NCBI GenBank assembly: GCA_934757275.1
Contig: CAKVLN010000005.1
Coordinates: 1-64,000, forward strand
Direction of reading: 5' to 3'
Length of the DNA: 64,000 nt
Source: an uncultured Candidatus Melainabacteria bacterium
Lineage (GTDB): Bacteria > Cyanobacteriota > Vampirovibrionia > Gastranaerophilales > Gastranaerophilaceae
The notes under the pieces were generated by a model that did no database searches, was not told the origin of the DNA, and saw only the letters and a list, made by a program, of their open reading frames with translations. A program made the translations under genes and the position numbers. This document shows, in pieces, positions 1-9,038 of this stretch. How positions within the stretch are numbered: the first letter of the stretch is position 1; each line of letters begins with the position of its first letter.

Positions 1-972
1 GGTTACGTTACAAATTGGGGCGGTGCATTTGGCTTAACTGGCGCAAGCTACGGCACAGTAACCACAAGCACAACAATTACAACAGGTTCAAATACCTTAT
101 CAAATCGTCAAAATCACAACGTAACTTACGACGCTCAAGCTACAACCAAGATTTCACAAACAAGCGCAGGCTTAGGTACAATTACTGTATATTATGAAGG
201 TCACACCTATAATGTAACAGTAAGCGGCGATAAGACTATTGGTGACGTGATGAACGAGTTAGCAGGTTACGGCATTTCCGGCTCACTCAAAGACGGTGTT
301 TTGAAATTCCAAGGCACAGGCGACGGTTACGTAACAAATTGGGGCGGTGCGTTCGGCTTGACGGGTGCAAGCTACAGCACAGTAACCACAAGCACAACAA
401 TTACAACAGGTTCAAATACCTTATCAAATCGTCAAAATCACAACGTAACTTACGACGCTCAAGCTACAACCAAGATTTCACAAACAAGCGCAGGCTTAGG
501 TACAATTACTGTATATTATGAAGGTCACACCTATAATGTAACAGTAAGCGGCGATAAGACTATTGGTGACGTGATGAACGAGTTAGCAGGTTACGGCATT
601 TCCGGCTCACTCAAAGACGGTGTTTTGAAATTCCAAGGCACAGGCGACGGTTACGTAACAAATTGGGGCGGTGCATTTGGCTTAACTGGCGCAAGCTACG
701 GCACAGTAACCACAAGCACTACGATTACAACAGGTTCAAACACCTTGTCAAACCGCCAAAACCACAACGTAACTTATGACGCTCAAGCTACAACAAAGAT
801 TTCACAAACAAGTGCAGGCAAAGGTACAATTACTGTAAATTATCAAGGTCATAACTATAATGTAACAGTAAGCGGTGATAAGACTATCGGTGATGTGATG
901 AACGAGTTAGCCGGCTATGGTATTTCCGGCTCACTTAAAGATGGTGTCTTGAAATTCCAAGGCACAGGCGAT
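1..972 (+). repeat. Three near-identical 324-bp in-frame tandem repeats in fliD
   Basis: The unit beginning ggttacgt recurs at 1, 325, 649 and 973, an exact 324-bp (108-codon) period. Units differ by a few synonymous changes and rare substitutions such as G/S after the SY pair, and L/K and Y/N near the GTITV strand. Similarity drops soon after position 1010. The array continues out of the window on the left, so its total copy number is unknown. Near-identity at the DNA level implies recent duplication or gene conversion. Confidence 0.95.
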
Positions 973-3900
973 GGTTACGTTACAAATTGGGGCGGTGCGT
1001 TCGGCTTGACCGGAAGCAGTTACAGCACTTCAACCGTTACAATACAAACTAACAAAACGTCTAATGATTTAACTTACACTTCTTCTAACGTAACGCTTAC
1101 AAGTGATACAAAAATCTCTGCAATAAATGGTTACAGTGGCGGAAGTGGAAGTTTGATTATCCACAAGACTGACGGAACTTTTGTAACCATCAGTGTTGAT
1201 GCAACCAAAACTCTTGGCGAATTTTTCACTCAGCTTTCTCAATACGGCTTAGTCGGAAGAGTTGACGATTCTGGCAAAGTTTCAATCGACGGTATTGGAA
1301 ACGTATATATGCAACAGGTTTCTGGCGGAAGTAACATTTTAACTGCCTTGAAATTGAGCAATGTTAGAACGAACGTCAAAACGGTTACAGTCAACCGAAC
1401 CTCTGATACTTTGCACCACACAATTACGGTTGCAGCCTCTGGCACAACTCAGTTGGGCAACTTGCAGCTTTCAAATGGCACAGGCATTAACTTTACAGGC
1501 AACAACGCAGCGTTAATCTTGCGCACAACTTCTGACGCTGGCAACAAGTTCGTAACACTAAACTTCTCAAAAACTCAAACAATTTATGACGTAATCAGTG
1601 CATTAGCAAATTACGGAATTGATGCTCGAATTGACTCTAACGGTAGATTCTCTATGACAAGTTCAACACTTACTGACTTCGAAATATCCGGAGCGTTAGG
1701 TACATTCTTGATGGGTACTTATAACAAAAAATACGGTACAGATACGACTTACAACACCTCAACAAATTTATTAGAAACAACTACCGTATTCATGAAAGAT
1801 TCTGATGCGTTATCTACATTTGGTGTTACTGGCGGAAACATCATTATTAACCAAGAAGGTGTTAAATACACTGTTAACGTTGACATGACCCAAATTAGAA
1901 CAGTTGGCGACTTTAGAAACTTGTTATCTCAATACGGCTTTAATTCTTATATTGACGACCATGGCAGACTTAACGTTGAAGGTATTGGTAACAGCACGTT
2001 AGAACAAATTGCTGGCGGCTCAAACATCTTAGACAAATTCGGCTTGCTTGATTGGACGCTGGGCGAAATTACCCAAAACAGTGACCACTTGACTGATACC
2101 GAGGTAATTACTCGTAGAATCTCAATGTCTGACAAGTTGAAAGATTTGACAAACTCTTCTGGCGTAAATCTAGGCATTACCGCTGGTCAAATCTACGTTT
2201 ACCAAGACGGTACAAGAAGTACGTTGAATATCGACGTTAACGACACGCTAGAAACCTTGCAGGCAAAACTTGCTCAATACGGAATTACCGTGGGAATTTC
2301 TCAAAACGGTCAATTATATTTTGATGGTAACAATGATAGCTACTTGACTACAAACGGAATTTCAAGTTCTAGTGCGTCAAATATCTTGCAAAAATTCGGT
2401 ATCTCTGGCACATGGTCTACAAGATACGATTCAACAAGCGAAAAACTAGATTACACAACAACTTCAAACAACGTTGTAACTGGTTCAACAAAACTTAAAG
2501 ACTTGAATGGTGCAGACGGTAAGAATTTAGGTATTACAACCGGTGCCTTCTATGTTTATAATAGCGGTGTAAGAACTACAGAACAAATTGAAGAAGATAT
2601 GACCGTTAATGATTTGATGGCAACATTAGCAAAATACGGTTTGGTTGCTGATATTGACGAAAACGGCTCAATTAGTGTTGGTGCATACAATAACACTTAT
2701 TTAGCAACTTCTGCTTTATCTAGTGCAAATTCAAACATCGTTTCTACTTTGTTTGCTCAATGGGATTTCGTAAACATCTACAAATCTAACCATTTGGACA
2801 TTCCAACAGACGAAATCCGTGCAATCACTCGTGACACAAAATTGAGCGACATCAACGAAGGTACTTACAAAGCTGGTTACATCACAGTTGTAAAAGATGG
2901 CGTAAAAACAAACATCTCACTTACTGCTGACGACACAGTCGGAACTTTGATGGACGAACTTGCGTTATACGGTTTTGAATCAGTAATCAATGACAAAGGT
3001 CAATTGATGATTAAAAACACTGGCGACAGTTTGTTACAAAATTACTCTGACGCATCAAAAGCTTCAAACGCTTTGACTTTGCTAGGCATTGATTTAAACA
3101 ACTGGATTAATACAAATACTTACGAAAGTGGCACACTAGACGTTACAAAAACTTCAACAATCGACGCAAAAGCTACAAGAGATACTTTGTTGTCACAATT
3201 GGGTGTAACTACAGGCGAATACTACATTTACAACAACGGCGTAAAATATACTGCAATGATTTCTTCTGACGAAACTATAGGCTCCTTTATGGATACGTTG
3301 AAGAGTTTTGGTATAGAAACAAGTCTTGTTGAAAAAGACGGCGGCTCTGTATTGACGATTGTTGGTAAGGGCGATTCTTACTTGAAGAAATCAACAAGCA
3401 CAACAAACTCTTCTAACGTAGTTGAACAATTGTTCAAAGAAGGCAAGACTGCAATGGAATACTCTGGATTAGAACAAACTTCTTCTATCCAAACTACTTT
3501 CACTGCTGCAACAGAAGACACTTTGGTAAGCTATTTTGACAAACCATGGAACGGCTCAAAATTGCAATCTGAAGGTGATTTGACGGTTGTAGTTAACGGT
3601 CAAAAGAATACAATCAAGATTACTGCAGACGATACGTTCGGTAGTTTGTTAGAAAAATTTAGAGCGTTAGGAATTGAAGCGACTATGTCTAACGGACAAA
3701 TTATGTTGCAAAGCGGTTATGATACTTTGACAATTACACCAGATGGCACAACCTCTAATTTGTTAACTAATATTAAATTAGTTTACGATGACGATTTGGG
3801 CGGATATTCAGCAAGTAATGTTACCGTTAAATCAACTACAACAAATATTGAAGAAAAAACACTTTCTGTTGCTAATTATGCAAATAGCAATACTAAGTTG

Positions 3901-5268
3901 AGCGACTTAAATATTTCAGAAGGAACATTGACGATTTATCGTGATGGTATAAAAGCACAAATTAATATTGACGAAAATGATACCTTCACAACTTTGCAAT
4001 CTAGAATTTCTGAAAAATTCAACAAAGACAACGACGTAATTGTAACTTTTGAAGACGGTTACTTGAAGATTTATTCTAAATCAGGCAAAAATATTGAAGT
4101 TGGTGCAACTTCTGATAGTAGTAACTTTGGCGCAATTACTGGTATTGCAAGCGATGGAACTGGTGTTGCAAAAAGTGCAAGAGAATTGTATTGCGTAATT
4201 GGTGATTCTAAAATTACTGCAAACGGTTTGTTTAGACGTGGCAATGTTAAAGCTGGTACGTTTACGGTTGGCGACGCAGTGTTCACAATTACAAATGATA
4301 CAAAACTTTCGGATTTGATTTCTCAAATTAACTCTAGTGATACCGCAAATGCGACTGCTTTCTGGGATAACGTTGAAGGCAAATTGGTAATTAAATCAAG
4401 AACTACTGGTGCTGCTCTTGTGAACATTGAGGCTGGAACAAGCAACTTCACTGATATTATGGGCTTTACAACTTCTCAATGGAACGGTGACGGTAGCTTG
4501 AAAACTACTAGGATGAATATTGATACCCAAGAAATCGGTGATAATGCAAAAATCAAAATCAATGGTACAACTTATACTTCAACTTCTAATAATATTACAA
4601 GCGATGTTACTAGAATTAAAGGCTTGACGATTAATCTTAAAGGACTTACTAAAGATTCGTCTGTAACCTTGAAGGTTGAACGTGATAAGGAAACTTTGGC
4701 AAACGCCGTTTCTAGCGTTGTGGATTCTTATAACGAATTGATGAAGAACGTTGACGAAGCAATTGCTTCTGATGGCGATTTGAAAAACGAATCAACACTT
4801 AAACTTATCAGAAATCAGTTGAGAAACTTGATGACAAGCTCTGACGCTGGAACTACAGTGTTCAGAAACTTAGATTCAATTGGTATTGGAGCAAGCTCTG
4901 CAAGCGGTAGCAATATTTCAACGGCTAATAGCGCAATTATAAGCTTGACTTTTGACAAAGATAAGTTCTTGAAGGCTTATGAAGCTGATCAAGACGCAGT
5001 TAAAGAACTTATTATTGGTGGTGCAAATAATAAAGGTGTCTTCACTAAGGTGGAAGACTTGGTTGAATCAACGTTGAAATCAGTTTCTGGTTATTTTGCT
5101 TCAACAGAAACGTCATATACTAATAAAATTAGAGATTTAGACAAAAAGATTACTAAGGCGAATAAAGAAGTTGATAGATATAAGGCTAGATTGGAAGCTA
5201 AGTTCCAATCAATGGATATGTTGATTGCACAAATGCAACAACAATATAGCTCATTCTTGAAAACATAG
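1..5268 (+). CDS. fliD: Flagellar cap protein FliD (HAP2), giant, 5'-truncated by window edge
   Basis: The frame is open from base 1, so the start lies upstream and at least 1755 residues are encoded, against roughly 400-700 for usual FliD. The C-terminal ~400 residues match FliD_C: the segment about an internal NSVVDSYNEL-like helix, and a final coiled coil ending in a QSMDMLIAQMQQQYSSFL stretch, which is typical of HAP2. FliD caps the growing flagellar filament outside the cell. Before the C domain I count about 13 modules with the pattern T-[ILVF]-x-x-[hydrophobic]-x-x-x-L-x-x-[YF]-G followed by a short beta hairpin, resembling Flagellin_IN motifs. The first three are nearly identical and ten are diverged. 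No signal peptide is expected because export is by the flagellar type III system. FliD identity is confident; the module assignment is by eye. Confidence 0.88.
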   Translation, partial: GYVTNWGGAFGLTGASYGTVTTSTTITTGSNTLSNRQNHNVTYDAQATTKISQTSAGLGTITVYYEGHTYNVTVSGDKTIGDVMNELAGYGISGSLKDGVLKFQGTGDGYVTNWGGAFGLTGASYSTVTTSTTITTGSNTLSNRQNHNVTYDAQATTKISQTSAGLGTITVYYEGHTYNVTVSGDKTIGDVMNELAGYGISGSLKDGVLKFQGTGDGYVTNWGGAFGLTGASYGTVTTSTTITTGSNTLSNRQNHNVTYDAQATTKISQTSAGKGTITVNYQGHNYNVTVSGDKTIGDVMNELAGYGISGSLKDGVLKFQGTGDGYVTNWGGAFGLTGSSYSTSTVTIQTNKTSNDLTYTSSNVTLTSDTKISAINGYSGGSGSLIIHKTDGTFVTISVDATKTLGEFFTQLSQYGLVGRVDDSGKVSIDGIGNVYMQQVSGGSNILTALKLSNVRTNVKTVTVNRTSDTLHHTITVAASGTTQLGNLQLSNGTGINFTGNNAALILRTTSDAGNKFVTLNFSKTQTIYDVISALANYGIDARIDSNGRFSMTSSTLTDFEISGALGTFLMGTYNKKYGTDTTYNTSTNLLETTTVFMKDSDALSTFGVTGGNIIINQEGVKYTVNVDMTQIRTVGDFRNLLSQYGFNSYIDDHGRLNVEGIGNSTLEQIAGGSNILDKFGLLDWTLGEITQNSDHLTDTEVITRRISMSDKLKDLTNSSGVNLGITAGQIYVYQDGTRSTLNIDVNDTLETLQAKLAQYGITVGISQNGQLYFDGNNDSYLTTNGISSSSASNILQKFGISGTWSTRYDSTSEKLDYTTTSNNVVTGSTKLKDLNGADGKNLGITTGAFYVYNSGVRTTEQIEEDMTVNDLMATLAKYGLVADIDENGSISVGAYNNTYLATSALSSANSNIVSTLFAQWDFVNIYKSNHLDIPTDEIRAITRDTKLSDINEGTYKAGYITVVKDGVKTNISLTADDTVGTLMDELALYGFESVINDKGQLMIKNTGDSLLQNYSDASKASNALTLLGIDLNNWINTNTYESGTLDVTKTSTIDAKATRDTLLSQLGVTTGEYYIYNNGVKYTAMISSDETIGSFMDTLKSFGIETSLVEKDGGSVLTIVGKGDSYLKKSTSTTNSSNVVEQLFKEGKTAMEYSGLEQTSSIQTTFTAATEDTLVSYFDKPWNGSKLQSEGDLTVVVNGQKNTIKITADDTFGSLLEKFRALGIEATMSNGQIMLQSGYDTLTITPDGTTSNLLTNIKLVYDDDLGGYSASNVTVKSTTTNIEEKTLSVANYANSNTKLSDLNISEGTLTIYRDGIKAQINIDENDTFTTLQSRISEKFNKDNDVIVTFEDGYLKIYSKSGKNIEVGATSDSSNFGAITGIASDGTGVAKSARELYCVIGDSKITANGLFRRGNVKAGTFTVGDAVFTITNDTKLSDLISQINSSDTANATAFWDNVEGKLVIKSRTTGAALVNIEAGTSNFTDIMGFTTSQWNGDGSLKTTRMNIDTQEIGDNAKIKINGTTYTSTSNNITSDVTRIKGLTINLKGLTKDSSVTLKVERDKETLANAVSSVVDSYNELMKNVDEAIASDGDLKNESTLKLIRNQLRNLMTSSDAGTTVFRNLDSIGIGASSASGSNISTANSAIISLTFDKDKFLKAYEADQDAVKELIIGGANNKGVFTKVEDLVESTLKSVSGYFASTETSYTNKIRDLDKKITKANKEVDRYKARLEAKFQSMDMLIAQMQQQYSSFLKT

Positions 5269-5338
5269 ATTTGTCTTTGTTGCGTTGGCGTGGCTTTGCA
5301 ATGATTTTTTTATAAAGTTATAAGTTGTAAAAGAGAAA

Positions 5339-5361
5339 GGGCGAAAGCTGCGCTTTCGCCC
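5339..5361 (+). terminator. Hairpin after fliD, possible terminator
   Basis: A perfect 10-bp stem (gggcgaaagc / gctttcgccc) with a TGC loop lies 71 bases past the fliD stop. No T-run follows directly; an eight-T run appears only near 5387, after a second weak stem. It may therefore be a terminator or just a palindromic repeat. Confidence 0.5.
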
Positions 5362-5440
5362 AAATTGCCCGTGAGAGGCAAAAGAATTTTTTTTAGAAAA
5401 GCTTGAGTTCGTTATATCTCATTAACAAATCTCGCTTATT

Positions 5441-5690
5441 CCCTCTCCTTTCAGGAGAGGGCTAGGGTGAGGTCTTAACGTAACGTTAAATCAACAAATC
5501 TCGGGTCATTCTGAGTGCGATTAGCACGAAGAATCCAGCCTTTTATAAACCATGTCCATTTGGTAATTTGTTGGACAGGTATGCCCAACCGACAAAGCTA
5601 TTTAATCTAAAGCTACTAACACCCTCTCCCCTACCCCTACCCATGTCAAATTGCAAAAAAAAAGCCTCTGTCGGGAGAGAGGCGAGGGGA
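5441..5690. repeat. Cluster of palindromic dispersed intergenic repeats
   Basis: This gene-free stretch between fliD and the next gene holds several short palindromic elements. At 5441-5461 is a perfect 8-bp stem (ccctctcc/ggagaggg). At 5505-5536 is an element starting gtcattctgag and ending gaagaatcc, with an inner gtgc/gcac hairpin. At 5569-5594 is an element of the type ttgg(g/a)caggtatgcccaa. At 5621-5690 is a C-rich arm facing a G-rich arm. The first two resemble REP-like repeats seen between genes in many bacteria. No coding ORF is credible in 5269-5766. Confidence 0.75.
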
Positions 5691-5766
5691 ATTTATTAAG
5701 TTAATAGGTATACACTTCACTTGTTTTTACTACACACATTATGTTTTTAGAGTTAGATTAAATCAT

Positions 5767-6282
5767 TTATCCGAGACCAAACTTAGGTGCGCTTTCTCGA
5801 GCTTCTTCACTAGCAAGTTGTTTAACTGATTGAAGTTCTGCACGTTTCATTGACAACCTTTGTTCTATATCGTTCATTTCTAATTGAATTTCTTTTTCTT
5901 TTTCGTTCAATACTTGAATTTCTTGTTCTTTCAATGCCTTCATTGATTCTTCTTTGAACTTAGAAAATGCGCTCATTTCCATTTGATATTGAGCTAATGC
6001 ATTACCAGTCCAAGGAACCATTCCACCCATTTTCATTGATTGTAAGTTTTGCATTGCACTCATTGAACTTGCTTGGTTAGAGAACTGAGCAAACATTGTT
6101 GCTCTTGGTAAAAGTTCTGCAGACATGCCAGCAACATTTGCCATTGTTATTGTGGAAGAACCACCCAACATACCTGCATACTTTTGATAGTTTGAAAGTC
6201 TGTTACGGGTTTCCATTGCCTGTCTTTCAAGAGCATTTATTTCGCGTGTTAATCTCTGGACTTGCCAGAATGCCATTAACAT
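5767..6282 (-). CDS. Hypothetical helical coiled-coil protein
   Basis: A 171-residue protein with no family I recognise. The first ~40 residues are helical and charged (QRLTREINALERQAMETR). A Met/Ser/Ala-rich middle follows at about 45-95, then a long Glu/Lys coiled coil from about 105 to 160, and the tail ends in PKFGLG. There is no signal peptide or membrane segment. A purine-rich site (aggtaggt) precedes the ATG. It is convergent with fliD across the repeat cluster and divergent from the YhcH-family gene. A flagellar or export-chaperone role would fit its helical shape and position but is only a guess. Confidence 0.7.
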   Translation of the reverse strand: MLMAFWQVQRLTREINALERQAMETRNRLSNYQKYAGMLGGSSTITMANVAGMSAELLPRATMFAQFSNQASSMSAMQNLQSMKMGGMVPWTGNALAQYQMEMSAFSKFKEESMKALKEQEIQVLNEKEKEIQLEMNDIEQRLSMKRAELQSVKQLASEEARESAPKFGLG

Positions 6283-6352
6283 AGTAAACCTACCTAACTT
6301 TTTTCTAACCTTTTAACCTTACATTTATATAAAGTATTTTTCTTTTCAAAAA

Positions 6353-6381
6353 TTGCCTTTTTTCTTTTATTTTGTTAAGAT
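6353..6381 (+). promoter_or_regulatory. Sigma-70-type promoter for the YhcH-family gene
   Basis: A TTGCCT -35 box (6353-6358) and a TAAGAT -10 box (6376-6381) are separated by exactly 17 bases, about 30 bases before the start codon. Predicted from spacing only. Confidence 0.5.
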
Positions 6382-6410
6382 TTGTAAAGATGAACTTAAA
6401 GGAGGCTTAT

Positions 6411-6860
6411 ATGATTAAAGATAGATTAGAGCATGCCACTACTTATTACGGTATTTCAGAAAGACTAAAACAAGGTTTTGAATGGCTTAAAAACAACGAT
6501 ATGGTGAATATGCCAGATGGTAAACACATAATAGCAGGTGAGGAATTATTTGCCAATGTTCAAAGCTACGACACAAAAGACAATGCACCTTTTGAAGGTC
6601 ATAGAAAGTACATAGACATTCAATATATGATTAAAGGTACTGAAAAAGTTGGTTTAACGGATTATGCGAATTGTGCAACGACTGAAAAATACAATGAAGA
6701 AAAAGATATCGAATTTTTGAAAGCAAATGTTGCACCACATTATCAAATTCTTGAGGAAGGTGACTTTTTGGTATTTTTTCCGCAAGATGCGCACCAACCA
6801 GCTTTAGATAACGAAGAAAAAATGTTTGTAAAAAAAGTAATTGTTAAAGTTGCAATATAA
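6411..6860 (+). CDS. YhcH/YjgK/YiaL (TabA) family protein
   Basis: A 149-residue cupin-like protein of the DUF386/YhcH family. The diagnostic stretches are visible: a E-x-H-R-x-x-x-D-I-Q-Y block (GHRKYIDIQYMIKGTE) at about 70-85 and FFPQDAHQPAL near the C terminus, which carries the metal-binding His. Members are linked to sialic acid, rare-sugar or biofilm metabolism, and the exact substrate is unclear. I chose the ATG at 6411 because AAAGGAGG lies 4 bases upstream; the in-frame ATG at 6372 has no ribosome binding site. A nonulosonate synthase is encoded at 58.8-59.6 kb, so a link to sialic-acid-like sugars is possible but not adjacent. Confidence 0.88.
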   Translation: MIKDRLEHATTYYGISERLKQGFEWLKNNDMVNMPDGKHIIAGEELFANVQSYDTKDNAPFEGHRKYIDIQYMIKGTEKVGLTDYANCATTEKYNEEKDIEFLKANVAPHYQILEEGDFLVFFPQDAHQPALDNEEKMFVKKVIVKVAI

Positions 6861-6882
6861 GTTTTTTTAATAAATAACGAGG

Positions 6883-6910
6883 GGCGGTTGAGAACAAGTT
6901 CTCAACCGCC
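6883..6910. terminator. Hairpin terminator between convergent genes
   Basis: A 13-bp perfect inverted repeat (ggcggttgagaac / gttctcaaccgcc) with two bases between the arms sits between the YhcH-family stop and the convergent gene at 6943. T-runs on either side are short, so the efficiency is uncertain. It could serve both strands. Confidence 0.7.
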
Positions 6911-6942
6911 TTTAGAAAGGAGTTTTTATTAAAGAAGGAATT

Positions 6943-7350
6943 TTATGCTGCAAAAATATTGATAGCATTTTTGTCTATTTGATATTCATATAATTCATTT
7001 TGATAAGGATTTTTCTCTGAAGCTTCATTGTTAGTGTTTGCAATGTTCCACAATTCGCCAAAAACTGGAGCTTTTTTTGCGTCCTTTTTAGCATGATTTT
7101 TTAAATATTTAATAGTTTCTTTTAAAGACTCGTTAATACTAATTTGTGTAGCTGCCTTTAAAACATTAAGTTGAGGGTTGGTGTATTGTTCTCTTAAAAG
7201 TCTGTCACCTTCAAATAAAGTTTTTTCGACGATTTTTTGTGTTGCTTCTGGGGTAGCACCACTATTTGTTAAAATATTTTTTGCGGTTCTTTTTAAGATT
7301 TCTCTGTTTTCCAATTGACAAGAGTAATCCATTGATACATTAAGTCCCAT
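6943..7350 (-). CDS. Hypothetical protein, cytoplasmic, helical
   Basis: A 135-residue protein of unknown family. I start it at the ATG at 7350 (MGLNVSMDYSCQ) because a GGACAGGGA ribosome binding site lies just upstream; the longer reading from 7395 has none. The middle third is helical (from about residue 20, LKRTAKNILTNSGATPEATQ, on to LKAATQISINESLKETIKYL), followed by a Lys-rich turn and an Asn/Glu-rich tail. No membrane segment or signal peptide is visible. It is divergent from the Gly-rich protein gene at 7557. Confidence 0.65.
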   Translation of the reverse strand: MGLNVSMDYSCQLENREILKRTAKNILTNSGATPEATQKIVEKTLFEGDRLLREQYTNPQLNVLKAATQISINESLKETIKYLKNHAKKDAKKAPVFGELWNIANTNNEASEKNPYQNELYEYQIDKNAINIFAA

Positions 7351-7495
7351 ATCCCTGTCCTTTTTGTTTTCCCTTTGTAATATATATATCGGCACAATTT
7401 TTAAAAACTTTAGGTTTTTGAAGGAATTTGTTACAAATCTTTACATTCGTATTTTAAAGTGTTAAGTTTTGTAACAATCTCGACAAGTTGTGAAA

Positions 7496-7524
7496 TTGAC
7501 TACTTTTTCAATACTTTATATATA
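7496..7524 (+). promoter_or_regulatory. Strong sigma-70-type promoter upstream of the Gly-rich protein
   Basis: TTGACT (7496-7501), a 17-base spacer and TATATA (7519-7524) lie 32 bases before the start at 7557. This is the closest match to the consensus promoter I found in the window. It suggests the downstream structural-looking protein is highly expressed. Confidence 0.65.
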
Positions 7525-7556
7525 TAACAGATGTAAGAAACCAAGAGGTACAGAGT

Positions 7557-8699
7557 ATGTCAAGAATTAATTGTCACAGCGCATTTAAACATTACGAAAT
7601 GTTCCACTCAACAGGTGGCGACGTAATAAACATTGGCAGCAACAATACTACAATCTTCAACATGGGAACTGGCTTTGGCGGCGGTTTCTGGGGCGGTGTC
7701 GGCTACGGTTTAGGCAACGCTTTCGGAAGTGTTTTTAGCGGAATGTTTGGCGGCGGCTTTGGCAATATGGGTGGCTTTGGTAACTTCGGTGGTTTTGGCA
7801 TGAGCCCATTCGGTTTTGGCAACATCTTTGGTGGTGCTAGCGGAATTAGTTCTGGCAAATCAAGCGGCAGTGAAGAAGGCAAAGGTAAAGTTAAAGACGG
7901 CGTTGGTAGCAAAAACGTTGATTATGCAAAATTGAATAAATTATTTAAGAGAAAAAATGATTTAGCAGAAGCAAAAGAACCAAAATTAGCAGACTTGAAA
8001 CAATTGGAGTCTGATATTGACAAATTGGCAAAAGACCTAGACGGTAATGACGATGGAAATGATAATGATTACATCAAACAATTAAGAAGAGGTCTTGATG
8101 ACAAAATAAAAGAGGCTGAGGCAAGAGAAGCTGGCAAGGCTAAAAATGACGGCAAAGCTGGTGATGCTGGTAAGTCAAACAAAACAGGTGCTAGCGACGG
8201 TGCAAACAATGCAGCTAAACCTGATTCAAAAGTAAAACCTAGTGATGGTAGCTTTGATGATAAATTAAAAGCTGCTGGTGATGATAAAGATAAATTGTTA
8301 GCCTTGATTAATGACCCATCTTTAACACCAGAAGAAAAAGCAAAAGCTAAAGCAAAATACGCAGCAACATTTGGTTTCACAAATTATGACGGCAAAGCAG
8401 AAATTAACAAAGACAATATGAAACTTGTAAGAGATACAGGTCTAGGTGACAAAGCTGATATAACAACTTATGTTGAAGTAAAACAAGCTAAAGGTAGTCA
8501 CCCAACTGAAATTACAATGAGAACTAAATATTCAAAAACTAATGTAACTTACAAGTATGTTGGAATCGTTGATGGTGAATATATCTACGAAAGCCTAGCT
8601 GGTAATAAACAACAATATGCATTACAAAAGAATCGCAATGGTTATGCATTAGTTGAATATGAATATCATAATGGTTACGATAAACCAGATGTTAAATAA
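7557..8699 (+). CDS. Gly-rich low-complexity protein, function unknown
   Basis: A 380-residue protein in three parts. Residues ~1-40 are a polar head (MSRINCHSAFKHYEMFHSTG). Residues ~40-105 are a Gly/Phe-rich stretch with repeated GGFG-type units. Residues ~110-270 are a Lys/Asp/Ala-rich charged region with short coiled-coil potential, and ~280-380 form a beta-rich C-terminal domain. There is no signal peptide. A good promoter and a terminator flank it, so it is a single-gene transcript. The Gly/Phe repeats recall phase-separating or surface structural proteins, but I do not recognise a family. Confidence 0.75.
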   Translation: MSRINCHSAFKHYEMFHSTGGDVINIGSNNTTIFNMGTGFGGGFWGGVGYGLGNAFGSVFSGMFGGGFGNMGGFGNFGGFGMSPFGFGNIFGGASGISSGKSSGSEEGKGKVKDGVGSKNVDYAKLNKLFKRKNDLAEAKEPKLADLKQLESDIDKLAKDLDGNDDGNDNDYIKQLRRGLDDKIKEAEAREAGKAKNDGKAGDAGKSNKTGASDGANNAAKPDSKVKPSDGSFDDKLKAAGDDKDKLLALINDPSLTPEEKAKAKAKYAATFGFTNYDGKAEINKDNMKLVRDTGLGDKADITTYVEVKQAKGSHPTEITMRTKYSKTNVTYKYVGIVDGEYIYESLAGNKQQYALQKNRNGYALVEYEYHNGYDKPDVK

Positions 8700-8704
8700 T
8701 AAAT

Positions 8705-8727
8705 AAAAGCTCCTTTTGGAGCTTTTT
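8705..8727 (+). terminator. Rho-independent terminator of the Gly-rich gene
   Basis: A 9-bp stem (aaaagctcc / ggagctttt) with a TTTT loop lies directly after the stop, followed by TATTTTAT. The right arm overlaps the last codons of the convergent small gene at 8726. Confidence 0.85.
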
Positions 8728-8911
8728 ATTTTATAAAAACATATTTTTCATCAAATCTATTAACTTCTTCTTGTTTAGTTTCAAGAGGAAGTTTTTTTAG
8801 AAATTCCCCAAGATTGCACATTATAGGATTAGAAATAAACAAATTTCCTTTGACATTAAGAATTTCGTTTTTAGTCAAGAGCTTTGTTACTGCTTCTTCG
8901 CTGGCAAACAT
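8726..8911 (-). CDS. Small hypothetical protein (61 aa)
   Basis: A 61-residue ORF with a strong AAAGGAG ribosome binding site 6 bases before its ATG, which is why I accept it. The protein begins MFASEEAVTKLLTKNEILNV, has one Cys near residue 32 and a Lys/Glu-rich second half. No family is recognised. Its stop lies inside the terminator hairpin of the convergent Gly-rich gene. Confidence 0.6.
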   Translation of the reverse strand: MFASEEAVTKLLTKNEILNVKGNLFISNPIMCNLGEFLKKLPLETKQEEVNRFDEKYVFIK

Positions 8912-9038
8912 TGGGACTCCTTTGTGTGTTGGTTTTTATACAGAGAGTTTAACATTAAATAATACGCTTTTCAAGTGTTTGGTAAAATTTAAACAACTGT
9001 TCTTGTTGGAAAGGTGATTGCTCGTATGGTTTATAAGG

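Noticed and set aside
1..972. The 324-bp repeats as a CRISPR array or mobile repeat
   Set aside because: They are in frame, code for one protein domain each, and have no spacers.
7703..7912. Pro/Leu-rich reverse-strand ORF
   Set aside because: It is an antisense shadow of the Gly-rich repeats.
8814..9017. Small plus-strand ORF overlapping the 61-residue gene
   Set aside because: The opposite-strand gene has a strong ribosome binding site and this one has none.
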